The notes under the pieces were generated by a model. It was not told where the DNA came from, made no database searches, and saw only the letters and a list, made by a program, of their open reading frames with translations. DNA of 64,000 bases. Origin: Paraburkholderia caribensis (GTDB lineage Bacteria > Pseudomonadota > Gammaproteobacteria > Burkholderiales > Burkholderiaceae). The position numbers and the translations under genes were made by a program. Of the stretch, positions 16,386-25,605 are shown in pieces (position 1 is the first letter of the stretch; every line of letters begins with the position of its first letter). The DNA lies in the NCBI RefSeq assembly GCF_002902945.1, contig NZ_CP026103.1, positions 620,001 through 684,000 of the forward strand. The letters run 5' to 3'.

Positions 16386-18425
16386 TCAAAAGTCCCAATC
16401 CGGTTCGTCACAGGCGGGCAGAACCTCGAGTAATTCTCTGATTAGCGCTTGCATGTTGTATGCGCCTGAGACCATCGGCACAAACCAGTCGCGATAGCGC
16501 ATGATCTGGCGCCGCGTCGAGAACACTTCGAACGACGTCGAGCCAGCTAACGATACCAGTGTGCGGGCCGCTTCAAGCGCCTTGCTTGTGAGCGAGTCTC
16601 CGCAATAAGCGGGTGGCAGGTCATCGATGTACTTCCCGATCAGATACAGTTCCATCAGATTGCCATAGGCCCACGCGCGATTGCTCCCGTCGCCGTGATC
16701 CGCATCGTTGAGCGATTGCATGTGAGCGCTCAACCAGATCGACGTCATATCCTGCCCGGGCTGATCGAGTGGCCTTGGCAGGCGGCCGAGACATTGCAGA
16801 AGAAGTGTCAGCGAAAGAAATTGAACCAGTTGCGAAGGGCTTTTGCGCTGCTTCAGGTAGCTCGACCAATAGTGGTTTCTCGATGTTTCGAGCTTGCTGA
16901 TCAGCAACATGCCATCGTTCGAGTTGGGATCGAATTTGCCTTGTTGCGTCGAGTGGTAAATCATCTGTGCTTCGCGCTTTTCGGTACTCGCGAGGAGTTC
17001 GAGGATGCGCGCCTGCTGTTCCGGATGCTCGCCCATCGTCACGATCAGGCGGGCCTTGGCCTCGGTCACCCGCTCCTGCGCTCTGGCTAGCGTATCGCGG
17101 TGCGCGAGGTTTTCGACGCGGGCCACCGTGGCCGGAAGTTGCGGCTCCTGGCATGGATGAGCGCCCATTGCGCGGTCGGCCATGTTCAGCGCGATCAAGG
17201 CGCTGGCCATGGCCTGCTGGATGCGTGCATCCACCAGCTGTGCGTCGAAATTGGGTGGCAAGGATGCGTACGTGACGATACTCGCCCAGTCGTGCTTGTC
17301 CTTGAAGTACGAATGCAGCCGCCTGCGCATGCCCACAACCAGCTTGCGCGGGTCTTCTCCCCACAGCAGGCCTTCGTACATGTCCTTCACGAACACCACC
17401 GAGCCGCCGAACGACAGCGGATACTGGCTTGCGATCACGAGCGGGACGCCCGCTTCGTGCAGCGCGTGGGCGATGCTTGCGCCAACCCCCGTCACCGAGC
17501 CGACGTTGCCGGCGTTACAGCTGGCGAGCGTCACGACGGCGGGCCGCGTGAAGCGGCCCGGCTGGCCATGACGCGGCGTGCGCAGGATGGTCGCCAGACG
17601 ATCGCCCGAAATCGCTTCGACGCCGTCAGCATGCCGGTCAGCATGAAACGCGAGACCGAAGCGGCTGTCATAGGGCGTGTTCGTTTGCACGCCGTGCGCG
17701 AGAATGTGCACATGCGTATAGTCGTTTTTCGCGCAGGCATCTTCGAGGCTCTCGGCGGATGCGTTCGGCAATACCGACAGCCGGTCACCAATGATCTTCA
17801 GGCGCTGCTCGTCGTCGTAGTCGTCCGAGAGCGCGAGCCACGGCGCCAGCGCCTCGCGCAACGCAAGCAGATGCGCTTCGGCAGGCACCGTTTCCAGGTC
17901 GGGCGGCGACGCGAAGGCGAACAGAATGCGTGGTTTGCGCGGCCAGCGAACGTATTCCTGCGCAACCCGCCGTGTCTCGCGTGTAATGCAGACCGGCTGC
18001 TGGGTTTGCAGTGAAAGCGCTTGCCCTTCGCCGGGGAAGCCATTGGGAGCGGTCGCCAGTTCGAAGGGAAGCAAGGCGAGTTCCGACGCGGAAATGATCA
18101 GCCGCAGATGCGTGACCTGCTCGGCAGTGTCGCCGTCGCTTGTGCCCGTTCTTTGCCGGTTGAGATCGGCGGTCAGGCCGGGAATCTCGCCAAGCAGCCG
18201 GCCCAGCACACGGGCGGTATCCGCCATCTGGAATTCACGGGCTTCGGGCCCGAGCTGATAGCTCAATGCGCGCAGCCGGTAAAGCATCTGGTTGTGTTCG
18301 AACGGGACGTGGAAGGTGACGGCGCTATGGTTTTCGCACAGCGCGATGTATTCGGTAAGGGGCGACAGCAACTGATTATGAGGCGGCCCGTGACGGAGTA
18401 ATTCGAGTGTGATTTTGCGCATCAT
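16386..18425 (-). CDS. CHAT-domain caspase-like protease
   Basis: A 679-residue protein with a CHAT (caspase HetF-associated) peptidase domain at about 100-395. The catalytic pair is visible: His244 in HVHILAHGV and Cys303 in VTLASCNAGN, with the usual follow-up VTGVGASIAHALHEAGVPLV. The domain starts with the family's ELALLPFELA segment. The C-terminal 290 residues are helical, and I cannot assign them. The start ATGATG at 18425/18422 overlaps the metallophosphatase stop (ATGATGA), so the two are translationally coupled. CHAT proteases act in regulated protein cleavage, including anti-phage systems such as TPR-CHAT with type III CRISPR. No TPR or sensor domain is obvious here, so its trigger may be the partner enzyme. 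Confidence 0.88.
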   Translation of the reverse strand: MMRKITLELLRHGPPHNQLLSPLTEYIALCENHSAVTFHVPFEHNQMLYRLRALSYQLGPEAREFQMADTARVLGRLLGEIPGLTADLNRQRTGTSDGDTAEQVTHLRLIISASELALLPFELATAPNGFPGEGQALSLQTQQPVCITRETRRVAQEYVRWPRKPRILFAFASPPDLETVPAEAHLLALREALAPWLALSDDYDDEQRLKIIGDRLSVLPNASAESLEDACAKNDYTHVHILAHGVQTNTPYDSRFGLAFHADRHADGVEAISGDRLATILRTPRHGQPGRFTRPAVVTLASCNAGNVGSVTGVGASIAHALHEAGVPLVIASQYPLSFGGSVVFVKDMYEGLLWGEDPRKLVVGMRRRLHSYFKDKHDWASIVTYASLPPNFDAQLVDARIQQAMASALIALNMADRAMGAHPCQEPQLPATVARVENLAHRDTLARAQERVTEAKARLIVTMGEHPEQQARILELLASTEKREAQMIYHSTQQGKFDPNSNDGMLLISKLETSRNHYWSSYLKQRKSPSQLVQFLSLTLLLQCLGRLPRPLDQPGQDMTSIWLSAHMQSLNDADHGDGSNRAWAYGNLMELYLIGKYIDDLPPAYCGDSLTSKALEAARTLVSLAGSTSFEVFSTRRQIMRYRDWFVPMVSGAYNMQALIRELLEVLPACDEPDWDF

Positions 18426-19930
18426 CGAATCTCCATGCGGCTTGCCGCCAGGTCCGCGTCGAGTGCTGTTTGACCGTCGACGGTTTTGACGTGGCGAAGC
18501 TCCGCCTTGACACTGTCCGGGGCATCCCGCCATACCACCACGACGGTGCAGGACTTGATGACCAGGTCCTCTGCGTTGTCGAGATCAGCCATGGTGCCGC
18601 GCCTGAGCGCCGCGAAGACTTGCGCGAACCGTTGCGGGTCGGCACGGACCTCGGCCTTGATGCGAATCAACCGCGCCCATGTACCGCTGTTGAAATAGCA
18701 GCCGCGTCCGTTTCTGCGACGCATTGCGCGTTCCAGATGGGTATGACCGGCCACGATGACATCGATGTCGGGCGATACTTCGGCATCGAGCTGCTGCGCG
18801 GTGTCGTCGCGCTCGCCAATCTCGAAGCTGCGATCGCGGTCGAGGTTTTCGAGCGCCTCGCGCAAGACTTCGCTGGGCGATTCCTTTCGAGACCATTTGA
18901 CGAGTGCGCCGAACGCGTCGAGTTGCAGACCCTCGACGCCTGCAACGAGGTCGTTGGCGGTGACGCCGCGGCGCGCCCGATCATCGGCCATCAGCAACAG
19001 TTCGTGTGCCTGATGCGCGGCCTGCCGCGACCTCGCGGCCATGGCGATGGGCGCGCGCGCGGTATCGAAAGCGGCGGGCGCCGCTGCGTCTTCCGGTTGG
19101 GGCACACCCAGCATGCCGTCGGGTTTGCGCACACCGGCCCATACGCGTGTCAATGCGACGGCCGCCAGTTTCTTTGCCCGGTCGAGCTCGCCGACCAGTT
19201 GCGGCGCGCATGCCGCGAGCGTGGGCGCCACGGCCGCCTGCTCCGGCTTGAGCAGATCGACGAACGGAAACTCGCGCTTCACGGGATTCATCACGTCGAT
19301 CACCATCTTGCTGCCGGCATTCGGAATCCACGGTTCAACCGCCCGGCCGATCTGCACGTCGCGCGCTATCTCGCGAATCCTTTCGAAGTTCGCCGGATTC
19401 CAGCGATCGACTTCGTTGCCATGCAGACAGAGAACCGAACGCCCACCGACGCTGCACAGCACACCGCTGCCGTCGAAAACCAGATACAGGCGCGAATGCG
19501 CGCCGGACAGCGCCGACTGTTCTCCCGTCAGAATCTGCACGAGGCGCTCGCGTACCCAAGGCAAGGCCAGTTCGAGATCGTGATTGCCGAGATTGACGAT
19601 CAGCCGCCGCCGCTCCTTGCCGAGAAAATAGGGAAAGGCCTTGAAGACGGCACGAAAGGTGTCGTCGTTAGCGATCCGTTCGAGCTTATGAATGGCGCCG
19701 TGCGGGTCGAAATAGGTCGCGTTTTCTTCGGCGAGAAAATCGACGAAATCTCCGTTGATGACGAGCGCCACTTCATCGTCGGGATCCTGATCGGCAAGCA
19801 GCCGGATGAGTCCCGCCAGTTCTTCGGTGGAGCCGAAAATCTGGAATCCCGGCGGCCCACCAAGGTGCAGATCGGAAATGACGTAGAGCCTGTCGACGTG
19901 GTGGATCGGCTGCACGGCAGTCTTCTCCAT
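18422..19930 (-). CDS. Calcineurin-like metallophosphatase coupled to CHAT protease
   Basis: From ATG 19930 the protein has 502 residues; ATG 19954 would add eight. All metallophosphoesterase motifs are present in order: D20-x-H22 in ISDLHLGG, GD...D at 60-64 (NGDFVDF), GNHD at 115-118, His170 in CLHGNEVD, and GHTH at 395-398. About 210 residues lie between the last two, far more than in simple family members, and they form a helical insert. The LHLGG and HGNEVDRWNP pattern recalls UDP-2,3-diacylglucosamine hydrolase (LpxH)-like enzymes, but the insert and CHAT partner suggest a different substrate. Nucleotides, lipids or proteins are all possible. Confidence 0.88.
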   Translation of the reverse strand: MEKTAVQPIHHVDRLYVISDLHLGGPPGFQIFGSTEELAGLIRLLADQDPDDEVALVINGDFVDFLAEENATYFDPHGAIHKLERIANDDTFRAVFKAFPYFLGKERRRLIVNLGNHDLELALPWVRERLVQILTGEQSALSGAHSRLYLVFDGSGVLCSVGGRSVLCLHGNEVDRWNPANFERIREIARDVQIGRAVEPWIPNAGSKMVIDVMNPVKREFPFVDLLKPEQAAVAPTLAACAPQLVGELDRAKKLAAVALTRVWAGVRKPDGMLGVPQPEDAAAPAAFDTARAPIAMAARSRQAAHQAHELLLMADDRARRGVTANDLVAGVEGLQLDAFGALVKWSRKESPSEVLREALENLDRDRSFEIGERDDTAQQLDAEVSPDIDVIVAGHTHLERAMRRRNGRGCYFNSGTWARLIRIKAEVRADPQRFAQVFAALRRGTMADLDNAEDLVIKSCTVVVVWRDAPDSVKAELRHVKTVDGQTALDADLAASRMEIR

Positions 19931-20625
19931 GATCGCATCCCGGTTGCGGGGCAAGCGGATTTCGCACGGCGCGGCCGGGGGAGCTGGCGGCAGGCCGCAT
20001 GTAACGTAGACGATCAGGCGTAGTCGTATTCAAATGATCGCGCTGATATACACCGCTCACGTGCTCTCATAACATAGTCGAGGCATGGCCCTTTTGCCGA
20101 GCTTTCTCAAGCGGGAAAAAGGCATTACTACGGCGTTCAAATCAGTTGATCTGCGTGATGTACGGGTGGAATGTTTTAAGAGAATGATGTCGTGTGCGCC
20201 TGAAGTTTGCCGCTTTCAGAAAATGCGTCAGGCGTCTCGTTCTGCAGATAGGCGGCACTGTGCGTTACCGCACATAGTGGGGTGAGAAGAATGCCTTGGG
20301 CTAGCCCACTGAAGAGCATCGAAACAGGCCCGCACGCATTCGCAGCTTCATTGCGAAAGCCCGGTGAGCGTGTTGATGAAGAACTCCGCAATGGATAAAA
20401 GCGCGTATCCGAAGGTTCTTTGCGGACATGTGTTGCCGCTCTGAAGAAGATCCCATAGAAATACATCATAAAGAAACCGCGCCATGACGACGCAGGCGTT
20501 TCGGCCGAACTGGATGAGCCGACGCTTGACGCGCTGGAGGCCGCCATGCCCTGATTCATCATTGCAGGCTCCGCGCGAAGCAACGAAGCCACGAAGCCCG
20601 CAATGCGTTCACCGTGCCGCTGAGC
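19931..20625. other. Intergenic region, no supported gene
   Basis: About 690 bases between the metallophosphatase start and the aldo/keto reductase end. Two overlapping opposite frames (20085-20285 rightward, 20176-20592 leftward) are open, but their peptides are Ser/Arg-rich and low in order, without ribosome sites. The 20000-20090 part should hold the metallophosphatase promoter. Composition at 20085-20460 is less GC-rich than nearby genes, consistent with decayed sequence. Confidence 0.4.
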
Positions 20626-21507
20626 TTAGTGGTCGCCACTCGTGCGTCCAATCGCATCGAGTTCGGCGAGCACGGCGTCGCTCAGGCGCAGCTGCGCGGC
20701 CTGCATGTTTTCGCGCAGATGCGCGACCTTCGACGTACCGGGGATCAGCAGAATATTCGGCGACCGATGCAAGAGCCACGCGAGCGCGACCTGCATCGGC
20801 GTCGCGTTTAGCGTATGCGCGAGATCCGACAATGCCGACGATTGGATCGGCGTAAAGCCGCCAAGCGGAAAGAACGGCACATACGCGATGCCTTGCGCGG
20901 CCAGTTGATCGACGAGCGCATCATCTTCGCGCTGTACGAGGTTGTAGTGATTCTGCACGCAGACGATCGGCACGATGCGCTGCGCTTGCGCAATCTGCGT
21001 GGCCGTTACGTTGCTCAGGCCGATGTGCTTCACCAGCCCTTCGCGCTGCAATTGCGCAAGTGCGACGACCTGTTCCTCGATCGATCCTTCCGCCGGGCTG
21101 TGGATGTTTCCCATGACGCGAATATTCACGATATCGAGCGCATCGAGGCCGAGGTTGCGAAGATTGTCGTGCACGCCGCGCCGCAGGTCGTCCGGCTCTC
21201 GCGCGGGAAGCCATGAACCGTCGTCGCCGCGAACGGCACCCAGCTTGGTGACGATAGTCAGGTCGTCGGGATAAGGGTGCAGCGCCTCGCGGATGATCTG
21301 ATTGGTGACGTGCGGCCCGTAGAAGTCGCTGGTGTCGATGTGATTGACGCCGCAAGCGACGGCCTCGCGCAACACGGCGAGGCACGCATCGCGGTCCTTC
21401 GGCGGGCCGAACACACCGGGACCCGCCAGTTGCATCGCGCCGTAGCCCATGCGGCGAACGGGACGGCCGGCTAGCGGGAAGGTATCGGTGGAATTGAGGT
21501 TCGGCAT
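20626..21507 (-). CDS. Aldo/keto reductase
   Basis: A 293-residue NADPH-dependent oxidoreductase of the AKR superfamily. ATG 21507 (MPNLNSTDTF) is preceded by GGGAGCG. Family marks are MGYGAMQLAGPGVFGPP, the catalytic Asp-Tyr in HIDTSDFYGP, Lys in VTKLGA, HIGLSNVTATQI, and PGTSKVAHLREN for cofactor binding. It lies back to back with a LysR-type gene, a common arrangement where the regulator controls the reductase. The carbonyl substrate cannot be told from sequence. Confidence 0.93.
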   Translation of the reverse strand: MPNLNSTDTFPLAGRPVRRMGYGAMQLAGPGVFGPPKDRDACLAVLREAVACGVNHIDTSDFYGPHVTNQIIREALHPYPDDLTIVTKLGAVRGDDGSWLPAREPDDLRRGVHDNLRNLGLDALDIVNIRVMGNIHSPAEGSIEEQVVALAQLQREGLVKHIGLSNVTATQIAQAQRIVPIVCVQNHYNLVQREDDALVDQLAAQGIAYVPFFPLGGFTPIQSSALSDLAHTLNATPMQVALAWLLHRSPNILLIPGTSKVAHLRENMQAAQLRLSDAVLAELDAIGRTSGDH

Positions 21508-21613
21508 TGCGCGCTCCCGGGTTGTCGATGAGCCGCAGTGTGCGCGGATTGCGCTGTTGAATAAACCCATCTAAAGTGTACGGGCTGTTGAATATCTTGA
21601 ACAATGGCCCATC

Positions 21614-22531
21614 ATGGAACTGAACGACCTTGCCGCCTTCGTGTCGGTGGCGCGCGCGGGCGGTTTTCGCGACGCGGCGCGCATGAGCGGCGTCTCCGCG
21701 TCGAGTTTGAGCATCGCCGTGCGCCGCCTCGAAACGAAGCTCGGCTTGCGGCTGCTCAACCGCACCACACGCAGCGTCGCGCCGACGGAAGCGGGCCAGC
21801 GGCTGATCGAAAAGCTCACGCCGCTGTTCAGCGAAATGGAAGCGGCGCTCGACGTCCTCAACGTGTTCCGCGACAAGCCGAGCGGCACGCTCAAGCTCAA
21901 CGTGCCGTCCAGCGCCGCGCGCATCGTGCTGCCGTCCGTCATCGCGCCGTTCCTGAAGGCGTATCCCGACATTCGCGTCGAGGTCGTGGTCGAAGACGGC
22001 TTTGCCGATGTGCTGTCGATCGGTTGCGATGCGGGCATTCGCTACGAAGAGCGGCTCGAGCAGGACATGATCGCGATCCCCATCGGCCCGCGCGTGCAGC
22101 GTTTCGCGACGGCCGCGACGCCCGAATACCTCGATGCGCATGGCAGACCCGAGCATCCACGTGACCTGCTCGATCATGCGTGCCTGCGCGGCCAGTTCGC
22201 GGGCGGCGCGATGCCGACGTGGGATTTCGAGCGCAACGGCGAAGTGGTGCGGCTCGATCCGTCGGGACCGCTGGTGGTCAGGCCGGGTGCGGCCATCGAG
22301 CTTGCCGTCAGCGCCGCCCTGGCAGGTGTCGGCGTGATCCATCTGTTCGAAGGGATGCTGCGGCCGCATCTGGACAGCGGCGCGCTGGAGCCGATTCTCG
22401 AACCGTGGTGGCAGCCGTTTTCCGGGCCGTTTCTCTACTATCCGGGGCGGCGTCACCTGCCTGCGCCCTTGCGCGCGTTCGTCGATTTCCTCAAGACGCA
22501 GGGTCCGGCGAATGCGTCGACTGCGCGCTGA
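21614..22531 (+). CDS. LysR-family transcriptional regulator
   Basis: A 305-residue LysR protein. The N-terminal winged helix-turn-helix covers about 1-60 (FVSVARAGGFRDAARMSGVS, then LSIAVRRLETKLGLRLLNRT). The effector domain follows from about 90 (GTLKLNVPSSAARIVLPSVI) and is of the CrgA/aaeR type. It is divergent from the aldo/keto reductase, with 106 bases between the starts, so it most likely controls that gene through this shared region. Confidence 0.93.
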   Translation: MELNDLAAFVSVARAGGFRDAARMSGVSASSLSIAVRRLETKLGLRLLNRTTRSVAPTEAGQRLIEKLTPLFSEMEAALDVLNVFRDKPSGTLKLNVPSSAARIVLPSVIAPFLKAYPDIRVEVVVEDGFADVLSIGCDAGIRYEERLEQDMIAIPIGPRVQRFATAATPEYLDAHGRPEHPRDLLDHACLRGQFAGGAMPTWDFERNGEVVRLDPSGPLVVRPGAAIELAVSAALAGVGVIHLFEGMLRPHLDSGALEPILEPWWQPFSGPFLYYPGRRHLPAPLRAFVDFLKTQGPANASTAR

Positions 22532-22612
22532 AGCTAAAGTGTCCCTTTCGGACCGCTCGCGGCCCAACCTTTTATCCGTCATCCCAATTCGCATTCACCG
22601 AGATTCCAGGCC

Positions 22613-24310
22613 ATGAAAAAGCTGCTGAACGATCCGTCGCATGTGGTGCGCGAGATGCTCGAAGGTCTCGCGATGCTCGCGCCCGACACCGCGTTGCTGC
22701 GCGACGCGAACGTCGTCGTGCGGCGCGATCTGCCCGCGCCGCATGCACGGCGTGTCGCGGTCATTTCCGGCGGCGGCAGCGGACACGAGCCTGCGCACGC
22801 GGGCTATGTCGGCGAAGGCATGCTGGCGGCCGCCGTGTGCGGCGAGGTGTTCACGTCGCCGTCGACGGATGCCGTGCTTGCTTCGATTCGCGCGTCGGCG
22901 GGACCGAACGGAGCGCTGCTGGTCGTCAAGAACTACACGGGCGACCGCCTGAATTTCGGCCTCGCCGCCGAACTGGCGCGCGCCGAAGGGATTCCCGTCG
23001 AAGTCGTCGTAGTGGCCGACGATGTGTCGCTGCGCAATACCGTCGAGCGCGGGCGGCGGCGCGGCATTGCGGGGACGGTGTTCGTGCACAAGATCGCGGG
23101 TGCGGCGGCTGCGGCGGGGAAGACACTCGCGGAAGTGGCGGCGATGGCGCGCAGTGCGGCCGACGCGATCGGCACCATGGGCGTCGCGCTCGACGGCTGC
23201 ACGCTGCCTGCGACGCAACAGTCGAGCTTCAGTCTCGCGGACGACGAGATCGAGCTGGGCCTCGGCATCCACGGCGAGAAGGGCGTGCAACGCACCCGGC
23301 CGATGCCGGCCGATCAGCTGACCGACACGTTGCTCACCGCGATCACCGACGACCTGCAACTGGCGAGCGGCGAGCGTGTTGCACTGCTGGTCAATGGTCT
23401 GGGCGCGACCACGCCGATGGAACTGGCCGTCGTCGCGCGCGCGGCGATCAATGGTCTGCGTCAACGCGGAGTGCGTATCGAGCGCGCATGGTGCGGCACG
23501 CTGCTGTCTGCGCTGAACATGCCGGGCTGTTCGATCTCGGTGATGCGCGTGGACGACGCGCGCCTTGCGCTACTGGACGCGCCGACCAAGGTCGCGACAT
23601 GGCCGGGCGAGGGACGCGTGAATGTCGACGGCGCGACGGGTATCGCAGCAGGCGCAAGTGAGGACGCCGTTGCATCGAACGCGCCTGCCGCGCAACGCAC
23701 GCGGTTGCAGCTTGCGTTCGACGCCGCTGCGCGCGCCTTGATCGACGGCGAAGCGCGTCTGACCGAGCTCGACTCGAAAGCGGGCGACGGCGATCTCGGT
23801 TCCAGCATGAAACGCGCGGGCGAAGCCGTGCTGGCGATGCCCGCCACGGCATGGGCATCGGCGGCCGATGCGCTCGCCGATCTCGCCGTCACGCTGCGTC
23901 GTGCGATTGCGGGCAGTTCCGGGCCGTTCTACGCGACCGCGTTGCTGCGTGCATCGCGCCGTCTCGGCGAGAGCACTGCACCCGCCGTGTCCGAATGGGC
24001 CGCTGCGTTCGATCTGGCCGTCAAGGCGATCTCCGAGCTAGGCGGCGCGCAACCCGGCGAGCGCACGATGCTCGATGCGCTGCGTCCCGCCGCGGATGCG
24101 TTCACGCAAGCGACGGGTCGCGGCGAGCCGCTCGCTGCCGCATGGACCGCAACGGTCGATGCGGCGGAGAAGGGCGCGGCATCGACGGCTGCGATGATGC
24201 CGCGCGTCGGGCGCGCGAGCTATCTCGGCGAGCGTGCCGTGGGCGAACCCGACGGCGGCGCGGTGGCGGTGGTGACCTGGCTGCGCGCGTTGACGCCGTT
24301 CGTGCGCTAG
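22613..24310 (+). CDS. Dihydroxyacetone kinase, single-chain DhaK-DhaL
   Basis: A 565-residue fusion of the two kinase halves. The DhaK part (1 to about 330) has GGGSGHEP at 53-60 and His220 in GLGIHGEKG, the residue that binds dihydroxyacetone covalently. The DhaL part (about 365-565) has the Mg-ATP loop with GDGDLG at 391-396 and SGPFYATALLRASRRLG. This layout is that of ATP-dependent single-polypeptide enzymes such as the Citrobacter one, not the PEP-dependent three-subunit form. It converts dihydroxyacetone, or a related triose such as glyceraldehyde, to the phosphate. It lies 81 bases after the LysR gene, so co-regulation is possible. Confidence 0.93.
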   Translation: MKKLLNDPSHVVREMLEGLAMLAPDTALLRDANVVVRRDLPAPHARRVAVISGGGSGHEPAHAGYVGEGMLAAAVCGEVFTSPSTDAVLASIRASAGPNGALLVVKNYTGDRLNFGLAAELARAEGIPVEVVVVADDVSLRNTVERGRRRGIAGTVFVHKIAGAAAAAGKTLAEVAAMARSAADAIGTMGVALDGCTLPATQQSSFSLADDEIELGLGIHGEKGVQRTRPMPADQLTDTLLTAITDDLQLASGERVALLVNGLGATTPMELAVVARAAINGLRQRGVRIERAWCGTLLSALNMPGCSISVMRVDDARLALLDAPTKVATWPGEGRVNVDGATGIAAGASEDAVASNAPAAQRTRLQLAFDAAARALIDGEARLTELDSKAGDGDLGSSMKRAGEAVLAMPATAWASAADALADLAVTLRRAIAGSSGPFYATALLRASRRLGESTAPAVSEWAAAFDLAVKAISELGGAQPGERTMLDALRPAADAFTQATGRGEPLAAAWTATVDAAEKGAASTAAMMPRVGRASYLGERAVGEPDGGAVAVVTWLRALTPFVR

Positions 24311-24321
24311 TCCTTCATGCC

Positions 24322-25338
24322 TTAGCTGCCGATGGCTTTCGCCCGTTTGGCAGCGAAGTCCCACAACTGCGCCTGATTCGTTTCGACGCGCGCGGGCAGC
24401 AGGCCATTCTTGTAGAACGCATCGGCAATGATCTGCTGCTCGCTGTAGTTCTGCACGGCAACGGCTCGCACCTGATAACTGCGCCGTGCATTCGCGCGTT
24501 CGATCGTGCTCGCGTCGAGGCCCCATATTGGCGCGAGCGTTCTGGCTGCGTCGTCGGGATGCGCGCGCAGCCATTCGCCCGCTTCCTTCAGTTGATCGAA
24601 CACGACCTGGACCACTTCGGGATGGGCATCGGCGAACGTGCTCGACGCGAGGTAATAGCGCTGATACGAAGCGAGGCCGTCGCCGTTCGCAAGAATGCGC
24701 ACATCGGCGTTCCTGTCGACGGATGCGACATACGGGTCCCACGTAATCCATGCATCCACGCTGCCGCGCTCGAATGCTGCGCGGCCATCGGCGGGCGTGA
24801 GGTAGCTGATCTTGACGTCGCTCGCCGTGAGGCCTGCCTTGTGCAATGCCGCCAGCAGAAGATAGTGGCTGCCCGCCGCCTTCGTCACCGCGATACGCTT
24901 GCCCTTCAGGTCGGCGAGCGCGTGCAACGGACTATCCTTCTTGACGATGATCGCTTGCGCGCCGGGCGAAGGCGCCTCCTGCGCGACGTACACGAAGCGC
25001 GCATGCGCGGCCTGCGCGAAGATCGGCACGGTGTCGGCCACATCGGCGCTGAAATCGACGGCATCGACATTGAGTGCTTCCGTCAACGGCAGGCCGCTCG
25101 TGAACTCGTTCCACGAGACGCGCACGTTGAGCGGCGCGAGTGCTTTTTCGAGCGAGCCGCGTGCCTTGAGCAGCGTGATGAGCGTCGACGATTTCTGATA
25201 ACCGATACGCAACGAAACAGGCGCGCCATTGGCGTTGGACGTTTGCGCGAAGCTCTGCGCCGATGTGAGCGCGGATGTGAGCGCAAACAGGGAAGCAAGC
25301 GCGATGCGGGCAAGAGCCCGTCGTGTGATAGACGCCAT
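24322..25338 (-). CDS. SsuA-like aliphatic sulfonate-binding protein
   Basis: From ATG 25338 the protein has 338 residues with a Sec signal peptide (ARIALASLFALTSALTSAQSFAQ). The mature part is a full SsuA-type binding protein: RIGYQKSSTLITLLKARGSL, SWNEFTSGLPLTEALN, GKRIAVTKAAGSHYLLLAAL, and SVDAWITWDPYVA. These features are typical of the sulfonate rather than the nitrate branch. It stands alone, leftward and divergent from an ABC cassette that starts 267 bases away, and probably feeds that or another permease. Its stop lies 11 bases from the convergent dihydroxyacetone kinase stop. Confidence 0.92.
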   Translation of the reverse strand: MASITRRALARIALASLFALTSALTSAQSFAQTSNANGAPVSLRIGYQKSSTLITLLKARGSLEKALAPLNVRVSWNEFTSGLPLTEALNVDAVDFSADVADTVPIFAQAAHARFVYVAQEAPSPGAQAIIVKKDSPLHALADLKGKRIAVTKAAGSHYLLLAALHKAGLTASDVKISYLTPADGRAAFERGSVDAWITWDPYVASVDRNADVRILANGDGLASYQRYYLASSTFADAHPEVVQVVFDQLKEAGEWLRAHPDDAARTLAPIWGLDASTIERANARRSYQVRAVAVQNYSEQQIIADAFYKNGLLPARVETNQAQLWDFAAKRAKAIGS

Positions 25339-25605
25339 ACGTGTATTCCGTTTTCTATGTTGAATCGGGCGAAGCAATGGATCGGTTCGCCATCGTAGCA
25401 ACGGAACCGGCGCTTCCTAAGCGAATGTTTCAGCTATTGATTGCACGCTTTCCGATAAGCATAGACGTGGTGATCGTCACGTTCGACACGTCGTTCAAAA
25501 GATGCAAAACATAAATATTGCTAAGAGATAAACATATATAAATAGAATAATTCTCACGGTGGTCCTTCGTCGCTACGCTTGCCTGCATATCGACTGCGAG
25601 GGCCT
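25339..25605. promoter_or_regulatory. AT-rich divergent promoter region between two sulfonate-type binding proteins
   Basis: The gap contains a strikingly AT-rich block at about 25495-25555 that includes TATATAAAT, against a GC-rich background on both sides. It must hold promoters for the leftward SsuA-like gene and the rightward ABC cassette. The block suits a LysR-type (CysB/SsuR) activated promoter, but I cannot define a site by eye. Confidence 0.5.

Noticed and set aside
18470..20023. Rightward open frame of 517 codons opposite the metallophosphatase
   Set aside because: The leftward frame carries all five metal-binding motifs in order; the rightward peptide has none.
20085..20592. Two overlapping opposite frames of 66 and 138 codons
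   Set aside because: Low-order Ser/Arg-rich peptides, no ribosome site, no family resemblance.
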